From the NCBI RefSeq assembly GCF_015482585.1, contig NZ_CP049742.1, positions 2,201,001 to 2,265,000 of the forward strand: DNA of 64,000 bases, in the 5' to 3' direction. The stretch comes from Mangrovibacillus cuniculi (GTDB lineage Bacteria > Bacillota > Bacilli > Bacillales > R1DC41). The notes beneath the pieces are model-generated. The model was not told the DNA's origin and searched no databases. It saw only the letters and a program-made list of their open reading frames with translations. Both the position numbers and the translations under genes were made by a program. Below are positions 52,976 to 61,417 of the stretch, in pieces (position 1 is the stretch's first letter; the number at the start of each line of letters is the position of its first letter).

Positions 52976-54943
52976 CTAAAAAGATAGTGTAATCTCACGC
53001 GTAGCAGTTGTAAACACTGTTTTACCATTTAATAAATCAGTAACCGCACGAAGTGGAACTAACGTTGTTCCGTTACGGACAATAGGTGCTTGCTCCATTA
53101 TCTTACTACTGCCATTTACTGTGGCAGTTTTTTGTCCTAAAGTAATTACGATTTTCTGTCCATTACTGTTAATATCAATTTTCTTCGTTGAAGCGTTGTA
53201 TTGAACTGTACCACCTATATATTCGGAGATAAATCGTAATGGTACAAACGTACGTGAGTTAGTAAGGAATGGCTCTTCTGTTAATTGAACCACCCCTTTG
53301 CTAGTGTAAGCACGAGTTTCTCCTAAACGAAGAACAATCTGCTTTTCTGGTAAAGATTGAATCACAGATCCTTTTTGGAAGGTAGCTGTTTTTCTAGAAG
53401 CTTCTCTTCCCTTAGAATCAAATATCACAATCTCTAAGTTATTGTTCCCAGACTTCATACTGCTGTATGGAATTGAAAATTTGTATGGGAAAGAGGTCGC
53501 TTGACTCAGTGTTTGACCATTTAACTTATAGATAATCTTACTGATATACGGATCGTATGTTTTAGCATACGTATAACCTGTAATTGACTCACGGATTAAA
53601 GAGTCTTTTAAAGGTAAAGCAACTGTTGATTTCGTACTTGTTTTCGCTGCATGTACACCATTCTCAACAACAGAACGATAATGTGGATGAGAGATAATAT
53701 TTTTATACGTCGATAACATCGTTTGATTTACAGACAGACTAAAGTTATTTAAACGACGATCTTCTGCTACATACGGAGCTGTCAATGTATCTACACTAAA
53801 CCAGTTGATTGACTTCACTCTTGGATAACGCAGACGGATCCCTTCATAGAATTGAGCCATCTTTGTTTTACCAAACTGAGTCGCGTCTCCAATAGCACTA
53901 TTCTTATGACTAGCACCAAATTCCGCAATCATCATCGGTTTACGAGAAGAATAACGGTTATATACTTCATCTAAGAAGTCTAAAGGATTTACATGACCTG
54001 CAGGCTGACTAGCATTACCGTTAAATACAGGTACAGAGTATAAATTCATACCTACCCAATCTACAGCCGAATCACCAGGATAATAATCATGAATTTTTCC
54101 AGCTGGTACACTATTTGGTGCCCAGACCATAGCAACGTTTGGCGCTTCTGCTTTCATTACTTTTGAGACTAATTGGAAAACACGCTTATACTCTGAAGGA
54201 TTTCCACCCCATTTTACCCAATCACCATTCATTTCAGAAGCAAAACGTAAGAAGATTGGTATTCCAGCTGCATTTGCCGACTTTGCAAATGAACGTAAAG
54301 TAGCATCGTCTTTTACAGTAGAGATTGATCCTGTTGGCTGGTATGCAATCTGAACAGCTCCACCTGCTTCTTTTACTTGGTTAACAAATGAAGTAGGGAA
54401 TGGGTCGCCATGATCATAGTAACGAAAATACATGGCATGTTTTTTATTCGTTACCTGATTAAAGTACGAATACTTTGTTCCTGTTTGACCTTTTAATTCG
54501 TCAACTTCTACATAGGCACCAATATAGGTACCTGCTGCAGGTTCATATTTTTGTAGTCCCGTAGTATTAGGAATTAACTGTTGATCAAAATAGACATCCA
54601 CGTCAGTGTTCAGGGCGTCAGCTTTTGCTTTTGTAGCCAAATACGTATTTGTGTCACCCAACTTTTGATGAATTGCCGCTTCTGCATAGTAAGCATCGGC
54701 TGCTTTTTGGAATTGCTCAATTTTTTCATGTGATATTGCAAGATTCCTGTAGGAGCTTGCTTTCGGAGAGATACTTATAGCTGTTTCAAATTGTACGATA
54801 GCTTCCGAATATCTCCCAGCATCCATCAGCTCCAAACCTCTTTTTACATATTTCCAGTCACTTGATGCTTCCGTAACATTTGGTAAAAATGCACTGAAAA
54901 TCAATGACATTGCTAGTATTATGATAGTAAATTTTTGTTTCAC
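52976..54943 (-). CDS. TPR, GH26 and stalk-domain secreted glycosidase
   Basis: A 655-aa secreted multidomain protein. Signal peptide to about residue 26 (TEASS), then TPR-like helices (about 28-110; GLELMDAGRYSEAIVQFETAISISPKASSYRNLAI). A GH26-like catalytic barrel spans about 135-420, with acid/base E237 (FASEMNGDW) and nucleophile E341 (IAEFGAS). An Ig-like segment follows, then a stalk domain (about 540-655; SRTFVPLRFISEYIGGTVQYN). GH26 enzymes cleave beta-mannan or mixed beta-glucans; the actual substrate here is unknown and may be a wall or biofilm polymer. TPR plus GH26 plus stalk is an uncommon arrangement. Confidence 0.88.
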   Translation of the reverse strand: MKQKFTIIILAMSLIFSAFLPNVTEASSDWKYVKRGLELMDAGRYSEAIVQFETAISISPKASSYRNLAISHEKIEQFQKAADAYYAEAAIHQKLGDTNTYLATKAKADALNTDVDVYFDQQLIPNTTGLQKYEPAAGTYIGAYVEVDELKGQTGTKYSYFNQVTNKKHAMYFRYYDHGDPFPTSFVNQVKEAGGAVQIAYQPTGSISTVKDDATLRSFAKSANAAGIPIFLRFASEMNGDWVKWGGNPSEYKRVFQLVSKVMKAEAPNVAMVWAPNSVPAGKIHDYYPGDSAVDWVGMNLYSVPVFNGNASQPAGHVNPLDFLDEVYNRYSSRKPMMIAEFGASHKNSAIGDATQFGKTKMAQFYEGIRLRYPRVKSINWFSVDTLTAPYVAEDRRLNNFSLSVNQTMLSTYKNIISHPHYRSVVENGVHAAKTSTKSTVALPLKDSLIRESITGYTYAKTYDPYISKIIYKLNGQTLSQATSFPYKFSIPYSSMKSGNNNLEIVIFDSKGREASRKTATFQKGSVIQSLPEKQIVLRLGETRAYTSKGVVQLTEEPFLTNSRTFVPLRFISEYIGGTVQYNASTKKIDINSNGQKIVITLGQKTATVNGSSKIMEQAPIVRNGTTLVPLRAVTDLLNGKTVFTTATREITLSF

Positions 54944-55096
54944 ACTGCTGCCCCTCTCTCATAGAATTCTTTACCATTATAACCAAATTACTCTTATACT
55001 TCCAATGGTTCTTTACTTTACTTGAATAGTAATAAAGTATTATGGAAGAGAACGAATATGTTCCGATATACATTTTGAAGAAAAGGAGGCGTAAAT

Positions 55097-56221
55097 ATGA
55101 AAAAATTTTTTTCTACCATTTTAGTATCCATAAGCTTTTTCTTTCTTTTCAGCCTAACAACTGAAGCGAAATATGGATTTGTGGAATCAGAATCGTATCG
55201 TACTTTTGTTCCTTTACGTTATATTAGTGAGGAAGTTGGAGCAAACGTTAAATGGGATGCTACAGAGAAAAGTATTACAATTAATAACGGTTCTAAATCT
55301 TACAAGCTCTACATTGGCTCCAAGTGGATTCGCTCTAACGGGCAGTTAATAAAAGAAATGGATACAATGCCGGTCTTGTATAACGGTTCTTCGTATGTAC
55401 CTGTGAGAGCCATCTCAGATTTACTAAATTATTCTATAGAGTGGAAACAAGCCACTCAACAGGCCATTATCACCGTATCGTCATCCAAGAAATTAATAAT
55501 TAACACGTACCCAGAAAGTGTCTTCAAAAGACCGAAATGGCGTTATGATGCAAAAACTATTTCTGTAAGCGGCTCTTCCAAGAAAGTTAACGTTGTAAGT
55601 ATTAATTTATTAAACCAAGACGTGAATATCCAAGCAGCTTTTGCCAATGGAAAGAAAGGAAGCACCGCTAGCTTGTCCACTGTCGCAGCTCAAAATAATG
55701 CAAAAGTAGCTATCAACGCAAACTATTTTGATGCCTATACAAGTTCTTCCTATAAGCAACCTTATAATGGAGTTATTCGTGAAGGTGTTATTTTAAACAA
55801 CTTTGCTATTGTTGATTTTAGTGTCTTCTATATTACCAAAGATGGAGTTCCAGGGATTTCAGGAGGAAATGAATTCCGTTCTGGACTTGTAGCATCTAAT
55901 TATAAAACAGCTGTACAAGCAGGACCTAGACTGATAAAGAATGGAAATATCAGCGTAAATCCAGTAGCGGAAGGTTTCTCAAGTCCGAAAATATTAAGTT
56001 CTCCTGGTGCAAGAAGTGCAGTTGGCATTACAAAGAGTCAGCAGGTTTTGTTTGTAACTGGAAGTGGTTTGACTATAGATCAATTAGCCAATGTCATGAA
56101 ACAACTCGGTGCATATCAAGCCATGAATTTAGACGGTGGCGCATCTAGTGGACTCTACTTCCAAGGTAGCTTGATCACTACTCCTGGTCGAGCATTATCC
56201 ACTGTGTTAACTGTAAAATAA
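55097..56221 (+). CDS. Stalk-domain phosphodiester glycosidase (copy 2)
   Basis: A 374-aa paralogue of the protein at 50579 with the same plan: signal peptide (MKKFFSTILVSISFFFLF, cut near residue 24), stalk domain (RTFVPLRYISEEVGANVKWDATEKSITI, SYVPVRAISDLLNYSIEW), then the glycosidase domain with VAINANYFDAY, VQAGPRLIKNG, GARSAVGIT and AMNLDGGASSGLYFQG. AAGGAGG precedes the ATG. It is divergent from the GH26 gene and convergent with the deacetylase gene. The two copies are similar over their whole length, so they arose by gene duplication with intervening genes. Confidence 0.9.
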   Translation: MKKFFSTILVSISFFFLFSLTTEAKYGFVESESYRTFVPLRYISEEVGANVKWDATEKSITINNGSKSYKLYIGSKWIRSNGQLIKEMDTMPVLYNGSSYVPVRAISDLLNYSIEWKQATQQAIITVSSSKKLIINTYPESVFKRPKWRYDAKTISVSGSSKKVNVVSINLLNQDVNIQAAFANGKKGSTASLSTVAAQNNAKVAINANYFDAYTSSSYKQPYNGVIREGVILNNFAIVDFSVFYITKDGVPGISGGNEFRSGLVASNYKTAVQAGPRLIKNGNISVNPVAEGFSSPKILSSPGARSAVGITKSQQVLFVTGSGLTIDQLANVMKQLGAYQAMNLDGGASSGLYFQGSLITTPGRALSTVLTVK

Positions 56222-56256
56222 GTAAAAAGGATGTCCACAACGGACATCCTTTTTAC
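56222..56256. terminator. Bidirectional terminator
   Basis: GTAAAAAGGATGTCC pairs perfectly with GGACATCCTTTTTAC around ACAAC between two convergent genes. Confidence 0.95.
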
Positions 56257-57483
56257 TTATTTCATTTCATCCTCAATTACCTTAAGCAGTTTTTCTGGCG
56301 TAAATGAGCCATCAGCAGTAATTCTATTAAGCTCGTAAGGAAGTGAGTTCAACTTGTTTACTACACCCGATTTAACAGTATAAGCAACTTCGTATCCTGC
56401 TTTCTTTGCCATTTTAATTGTTGTTTCAGAATAATCTCCGTATGGATATGTTAATCCAACAACGTTATATCCCATTTTGTCTTCTATTAATTCTTTTGAT
56501 TTTACAAAGTCTTTATATACTCGTTCTTCAAACTGTTTTTGTGTCTCTAATTGACCATTCAGATTCACTCTACTAGCAATCATTCCACGTTGTTTACCAT
56601 TAGGACTCTCCCCTTTAAAGTGAGAATCATAAGTGTGACCTTGAATTAAAATTGTACCTTCCATCTCTTTGGCATTGGCCCAAGTAAATTTCTCTAACTC
56701 TCCATTATAAATCTGCGGTTGATCAAAAATCCTACTAGCGATTACATATACAGTTGCTTTCATGTTTAATTCCTTAAGAACTGGATATGCCTCTGTATAG
56801 TTACTAATATAACCGTCATCAAATGTAATAAGAATTGGATTTTTAGGTAGTGGTTTATGTTCCTTTAAGTGCGCCACCAAATCATAGTCTGTTATTGTCG
56901 TATATCCTGCTTCTTTAATTGCTTCCATATGTTCTTTAAATCTATCAGGATCTACACTTATTGTATCATTCTGTCCTTCTAGTAAAATATGATACATTAA
57001 TACTGGAATATCAATAGGATCAGTTTCTTGATACGTAAAGTAAGCTGCTTGTGTATTAAAGATATGTACACCTTTATTTTTAGCATCCCAATCGACAAAG
57101 TGACCATGTGTTTCTGAGATAAAACGAATGGGTACTAAGACACGCCCATCTGTAATAGTTGCTGTTTGATCAATCTGTACTCTCTTATTATTAACTGTTG
57201 CGAAATCTTCGCCTACTTTAAATGAAGTATTTAGCGAAGGAGTAGTCGTCCTAACAGTTTTAGTCTTATTATCCCAGTCTACTTTCACTCCCAATGATTC
57301 TATAGCTGCTCTAACAGGTACTAAAACACGCCCATCTTTAATTATTGGCTGTACATCTGTAGAAACTTTTTGACCATTTGAGAATAATACTACATTTGCA
57401 TTACTGACCAAAGGAAACATAACTAAAAATAGTGACACAATCACCATGGCCGAAGCTATAAAAAATGAAACCTTTTTCTTCAT
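56257..57483 (-). CDS. Stalk-domain polysaccharide deacetylase
   Basis: A 408-aa secreted NodB/CE4-family deacetylase. A signal peptide (to about SNA, residue 29) is followed by two stalk-domain halves (about 32-140; IKDGRVLVPVRAAIESLGVKVDWD and ITDGRVLVPIRFISETHGHFVDWD). The catalytic domain has TFDDG (220-224) and the metal-binding histidines H283 and H288 in QGHTYDSH; a late LTYPYGDYSE motif is also present. It should remove acetyl groups from GlcNAc-containing glycan, peptidoglycan or wall polysaccharide. Together with the acyltransferase nearby this could set polymer acetylation. Confidence 0.93.
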   Translation of the reverse strand: MKKKVSFFIASAMVIVSLFLVMFPLVSNANVVLFSNGQKVSTDVQPIIKDGRVLVPVRAAIESLGVKVDWDNKTKTVRTTTPSLNTSFKVGEDFATVNNKRVQIDQTATITDGRVLVPIRFISETHGHFVDWDAKNKGVHIFNTQAAYFTYQETDPIDIPVLMYHILLEGQNDTISVDPDRFKEHMEAIKEAGYTTITDYDLVAHLKEHKPLPKNPILITFDDGYISNYTEAYPVLKELNMKATVYVIASRIFDQPQIYNGELEKFTWANAKEMEGTILIQGHTYDSHFKGESPNGKQRGMIASRVNLNGQLETQKQFEERVYKDFVKSKELIEDKMGYNVVGLTYPYGDYSETTIKMAKKAGYEVAYTVKSGVVNKLNSLPYELNRITADGSFTPEKLLKVIEDEMK

Positions 57484-57890
57484 AGAAAATAAACATCCCT
57501 TCTAGAAATTATATCTATCCTTTAACAAAAAAATATCGTTTGTTACAATTATGTTACTAATATATCAAAGAAATTTAGTGTTTAATAGGTTATTTTGGCA
57601 TATTTTGAAATGTATATTTTGGTAATCTATTACTTTAATGAAAATAGTATTTTATTATTGGATATTAATCCCTGGAACTGTCCTTATATACTGGATTTTT
57701 TTTGTTTTATTATTACAAAATTGTTTCTATAAAATGAAGACGTATAAGACGCCTACTAGTTACACAATTACTAGACTTTTTACATCCTAAAATAGTAACC
57801 GCCTAAAGTTATGCTATAATAAAAATGAAAACGTTTGCATATGTGTTTTTTTGCAAACGATTGCATTACATTAAAGGGGAGGAAATACCA
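57484..57890. other. Divergent intergenic region upstream of the amylase gene
   Basis: About 400 nt, strongly A+T-rich. Contains TATAAT (57815-57820) with no good -35, two cre-type operators, and the ribosome-binding site GGGGAGG of the amylase gene. Nothing recognised in 57484-57790. Confidence 0.6.
57826..57865. promoter_or_regulatory. Two cre-type (CcpA/LacI-family) operators
   Basis: TGAAAACGTTTGCA (57826-57839) and TGCAAACGATTGCA (57852-57865) both match TGNAANCGNWNNCA fully and start 26 bp apart. The first lies just after the -10 box, so binding would block initiation; the second blocks elongation. Either catabolite repression by CcpA or a maltose-type LacI regulator fits. Confidence 0.88.
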
Positions 57891-60800
57891 ATGAAGCGTT
57901 TTTCTGCTATCTTTCTGTCTTTGTTGCTAATCATCAGCATGTTCAGCCCTGCTGGATTATCAACAGTTGCAGAAGCAAACACATTTGACACAGTTGTGTT
58001 AAGAGGAAGTGAAGCACCACTAGATTGGTCTTCTAACAATAATCCTCTTTCCTATGACGAAGAATCTGGTACTTGGAAGAGTCAACCGATTCCGTTGACA
58101 GGAGGTAAAAAAGTAGAATTTAAGTACGTAATGGACGGAAACTGGATGGAAGGCAACAATTTAGTTTTCACAGCTGATCGTGACGGCTCGTACGTTTTTA
58201 CTTTTTATCCTACCGATCTTAGAAAAGTAGATGTTTCCATAGCCGATCAATTTGATGGAGAACTGACGCTAAGTGTCACTGTTCCAGAATCTACCCCAGA
58301 ATGGGCGACTATTACTGTTGCAACAAATTTAAATGCCTATCAATATAACCTAACTGCTTTAGAAAAAACACAGAAAGAAAACACTTGGGAATTAAAGATC
58401 ACAGGTAAAAAAGGCGAAACACTGACGTATCAATATGGTCTTGGTGCCGATCGATACAAAGAAACACTTACAGAGCGCCGTACTGCTACATTTGGCGATG
58501 CGGGCACAGTGGTGGCAGATACGATTACTGCGTGGGATGCACTTCCGATTGCAGAGTCTGTGACGCACAACTTTAACCACGACCCATATATCCCTTCAAG
58601 CAATGATATAGTAACTATTACGACTACTGTAGAACACTATGGTCCAATTGATGCCGGTGCAATTTACTTCACAACGGACGGAACTGCTCCTGCTGGAAAG
58701 CGTGGAGAAGCTTCGAATGGATTGAAGGCAGGTTTAACAGTTTCTAAAACGGAGAAAAATCAAAGCGGTTTAAACATCTCGACATTAACAGGTACTATCC
58801 CTGAGCAAGCGGAAAAAACACGTGTGAAATACAAGTTAGACGTTTGGAACACGAATGGAGAGGGATCTCAATTTGCTGACTCTGGTAGCTTTGACGCAGA
58901 GGATGCAACAGAGTTTGCTTATTACGTAGATCAATATCAGTCACCTCAATGGGCAAAAGATGCAACAATCTATCATATTTTCGTAGATCGTTTCCGTGAT
59001 GGCGACACGTCTAACAACTACCCAGTAAACCCTAATCTTCCATATGAAGAGAAATTGAAAGACTGGATGGGTGGAGATTTAGCAGGTGTGACGGAGAAAT
59101 TAGATTACCTAGATGAGCTTGGCGTTAACACGCTTTGGATTTCACCAGTGTTTGAAGGTCCTTACTCTCATGGATATCATCCAACTGATTTTAAAGAAGT
59201 TAGTCCTTATTTTGGAGATAAAGAAGTATTAGAAGATCTTCTTGAGAAAGCTCATGCGAAAGGCATGAAAGTAGTTTATGATTTTGTACCAAACCATACT
59301 TCTAGTAAACATGAGTTCTTCCAGGATGCTGTAGAGCGTGGTCCGGAGAGTCCGTATTATAACTGGTATTCTTTCACAGAATGGCCGAATAAATATGAGA
59401 CTTTCTACGGAATCGCAGAGTTACCTCAGTTCAATAACGATAACTATGAAGCTCGTGATTACATGTTAAATGATGTTGTTCCTTACTGGTTAACAGACCT
59501 TGGATTTGATGGTTTCCGTTTAGATTATGCCAAAGGACCAAGCTATAGCTTCTGGGTAGACTTCCGTCACAAAGTGAAATCGATTAATTCTGATGCGTTT
59601 ATCTTCGGAGAAATCTGGGATTCTCGTGAAAAGATTAATTCGTATGCAGGAAAGTTAGATGGTGCTCTTGATTTCGGCATGTCTGATGCGTTAGTGAACG
59701 TCTTTGCTAAGGGCGGTTCTATGACAGAACTTAGTAAGACAATCAATGATAACTTAGCGACATATCCTGAAGAATTCGTTATGGCAAGTTTCTTAGATAG
59801 CCATGATGAGCCACGTTTCTTATTTGAAGCTGGTGGCGACGTTGATAAACTAGCGTTAGCAGCAGCAACACAGTATACGTTACCAGGTGCTCCAATTGTT
59901 TATTATGGAACAGAAGTGGGCTTATCACAGAGCGGTGATCACAATGCAGTGACAGATTGGAAAGATCGTTACTATCGTGAACCGATGCCTTGGAAAGAAG
60001 AAGATCAAAACTTAGAGATTAAAGAGCTTTATAAAAACCTTATTGAACTTCGTAACAACGAAGAAGCTTTACGTACAGGTGATTATGAAGAAGTTGCTGT
60101 ATCATCTGACCTTTTTGTGTACGAACGTTCTACTGATGAAGATACTTTCTTAGTAGTGCTAAATAAAGGAGCTCGTAAGCAAGTTTCATTAAACACGCTT
60201 TACAATGATAATTCGTTAGAAGATGTTTCTTTAACGGATGTGTTAAACGGCGATAAAGAAACGAAGAGCAAAAACGGTAAATTATCTTTCTTCATTGATG
60301 GAGAAGATTTCAAGGTATTCCGTGTGACTGGTGAGTTAGAAGAGCAAGCGCCAGATGCTGAGAAGAAATACGGAGAAGTTATTATCCGAGGTTCTGCACC
60401 ATTTGCTTGGGAAGGCGAAAAGGACAAATTGAGCTATAACTCCTCTGCAAAAGTGTGGAGAAGCCAGCCAATCGCTTTAAAAGCAGGTGAAAAAGTAGAG
60501 TTCAAGTATGTAATGGACGGTAACTGGTTAGATGGAAATAACTTAACGTTCACTGCAGAGAAATCTGGAGCTCACGTGTTCGTTTTCAATACTTCAGATC
60601 CGTATAAAGTAGATGTTCAGCCAGTGAAAGATGCTGTGCAAGGTGGAGTGTTTAAAGACTTGAAAGAAGGAGCATTTGGGCAGAAAGAGATTACTAAGTT
60701 AGTAGAGGATGGTTTAATTGTTGGTACTTCTGCTACTACATTTGATCCAAATGAACCAATCTCTCGAATCCATGCTGGTTTGATATTACTACGTGCATTA

Positions 60801-61166
60801 GATCGTGTAGAAGATGACGCAAAATCCATTGCTGATTTTTACGATGTTTCTAACGTATATAAATATATTAATGAAGTCAATTTATTGAAGGAGGATGGTA
60901 TTTTTTCTGGAGATGACAATAACAATTTCCGTCCAAATGCTCCGATTACCCGTGGAGAAACAGCGGCAGTTCTAGTACGTAGTTTAGACTTAAACCGCTA
61001 TAAGGAAATTTCTTTTCCAGACGCAGTCGGTTCTATTTTCGAGAATGATATCAAAAAACTCTCTTACTACAATATAACTTCTGGACAAGCTGATGGTAAT
61101 TTTGGTGTTGGGCGTTATATTACACGTCGCGAGTTTGCATTGATGGTTTATCGCGCTTTGTATTAA
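57891..61166 (+). CDS. SLH-anchored GH13 amylase / neopullulanase
   Basis: A 1091-aa secreted starch-degrading enzyme. Signal peptide to about residue 29; a starch-binding X25-type module (about 30-120, VVLRGSEAPLDW); a second N-terminal module with FNHDPYIPSSND; GH13 catalytic barrel (about 360-720). Catalytic residues are D545 (GFRLDYA), E574 (FGEIWD) and D639 (LDSHDE). A C-terminal sandwich and a second X25 module (about 825-905, VIIRGSAPFAWEG) follow, nearly copying the first. Three SLH domains end the protein. The start is the ATG at 57891 after GGGGAGG; the longer frame begins inside an operator. It would degrade starch or pullulan at the cell surface, repressed by good carbon sources. 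Confidence 0.94.
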   Translation: MKRFSAIFLSLLLIISMFSPAGLSTVAEANTFDTVVLRGSEAPLDWSSNNNPLSYDEESGTWKSQPIPLTGGKKVEFKYVMDGNWMEGNNLVFTADRDGSYVFTFYPTDLRKVDVSIADQFDGELTLSVTVPESTPEWATITVATNLNAYQYNLTALEKTQKENTWELKITGKKGETLTYQYGLGADRYKETLTERRTATFGDAGTVVADTITAWDALPIAESVTHNFNHDPYIPSSNDIVTITTTVEHYGPIDAGAIYFTTDGTAPAGKRGEASNGLKAGLTVSKTEKNQSGLNISTLTGTIPEQAEKTRVKYKLDVWNTNGEGSQFADSGSFDAEDATEFAYYVDQYQSPQWAKDATIYHIFVDRFRDGDTSNNYPVNPNLPYEEKLKDWMGGDLAGVTEKLDYLDELGVNTLWISPVFEGPYSHGYHPTDFKEVSPYFGDKEVLEDLLEKAHAKGMKVVYDFVPNHTSSKHEFFQDAVERGPESPYYNWYSFTEWPNKYETFYGIAELPQFNNDNYEARDYMLNDVVPYWLTDLGFDGFRLDYAKGPSYSFWVDFRHKVKSINSDAFIFGEIWDSREKINSYAGKLDGALDFGMSDALVNVFAKGGSMTELSKTINDNLATYPEEFVMASFLDSHDEPRFLFEAGGDVDKLALAAATQYTLPGAPIVYYGTEVGLSQSGDHNAVTDWKDRYYREPMPWKEEDQNLEIKELYKNLIELRNNEEALRTGDYEEVAVSSDLFVYERSTDEDTFLVVLNKGARKQVSLNTLYNDNSLEDVSLTDVLNGDKETKSKNGKLSFFIDGEDFKVFRVTGELEEQAPDAEKKYGEVIIRGSAPFAWEGEKDKLSYNSSAKVWRSQPIALKAGEKVEFKYVMDGNWLDGNNLTFTAEKSGAHVFVFNTSDPYKVDVQPVKDAVQGGVFKDLKEGAFGQKEITKLVEDGLIVGTSATTFDPNEPISRIHAGLILLRALDRVEDDAKSIADFYDVSNVYKYINEVNLLKEDGIFSGDDNNNFRPNAPITRGETAAVLVRSLDLNRYKEISFPDAVGSIFENDIKKLSYYNITSGQADGNFGVGRYITRREFALMVYRALY

Positions 61167-61184
61167 GTACTTTGAGGTAAATTT

Positions 61185-61216
61185 CCCCCTAACTCTTTGG
61201 AGTAGGGGGTTTTTTG
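61185..61216 (+). terminator. Terminator of the amylase gene
   Basis: CCCCCTAACTC pairs with GAGTAGGGGG (one bulge), followed by TTTTTTTG. Confidence 0.9.
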
Positions 61217-61240
61217 TTTTGAGGTAGGGTTTCTATTGTC

Positions 61241-61343
61241 TTTTGGTGACGATTGCTCTTCGTTTAGGCCATGACACAGCCTCTCTTCTTCCTTTTCGTG
61301 ACGATTACCCTTCGTTCGGGTGAAGACACGCGTACCAGCCATT
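61241..61343. repeat. Tandem pair G, two 52-bp units
   Basis: GTGACGATT recurs at 61246 and 61298, and CTTCGTT at 61258 and 61310, both 52 bp apart. The second unit can form ACCC-TTCGTTC-GGGT. The core CTTCGTTTAGGCCATGACAC resembles that of pair E. Convergent gap between amylase and protease genes. Confidence 0.8.
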
Positions 61344-61365
61344 AACTAAGTACCAATTTAATAAT

Positions 61366-61407
61366 TTAAAAAGCCCAAGAGGACGGGATATCCTCTTGGG
61401 CTTTTTT
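61366..61407. terminator. Bidirectional terminator
   Basis: AAAGCCCAAGAGGA pairs perfectly with TCCTCTTGGGCTTT around a 7-nt loop with A and T runs on both sides, just past the protease stop. Confidence 0.93.
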
Positions 61408-61417
61408 TATATTGTTA

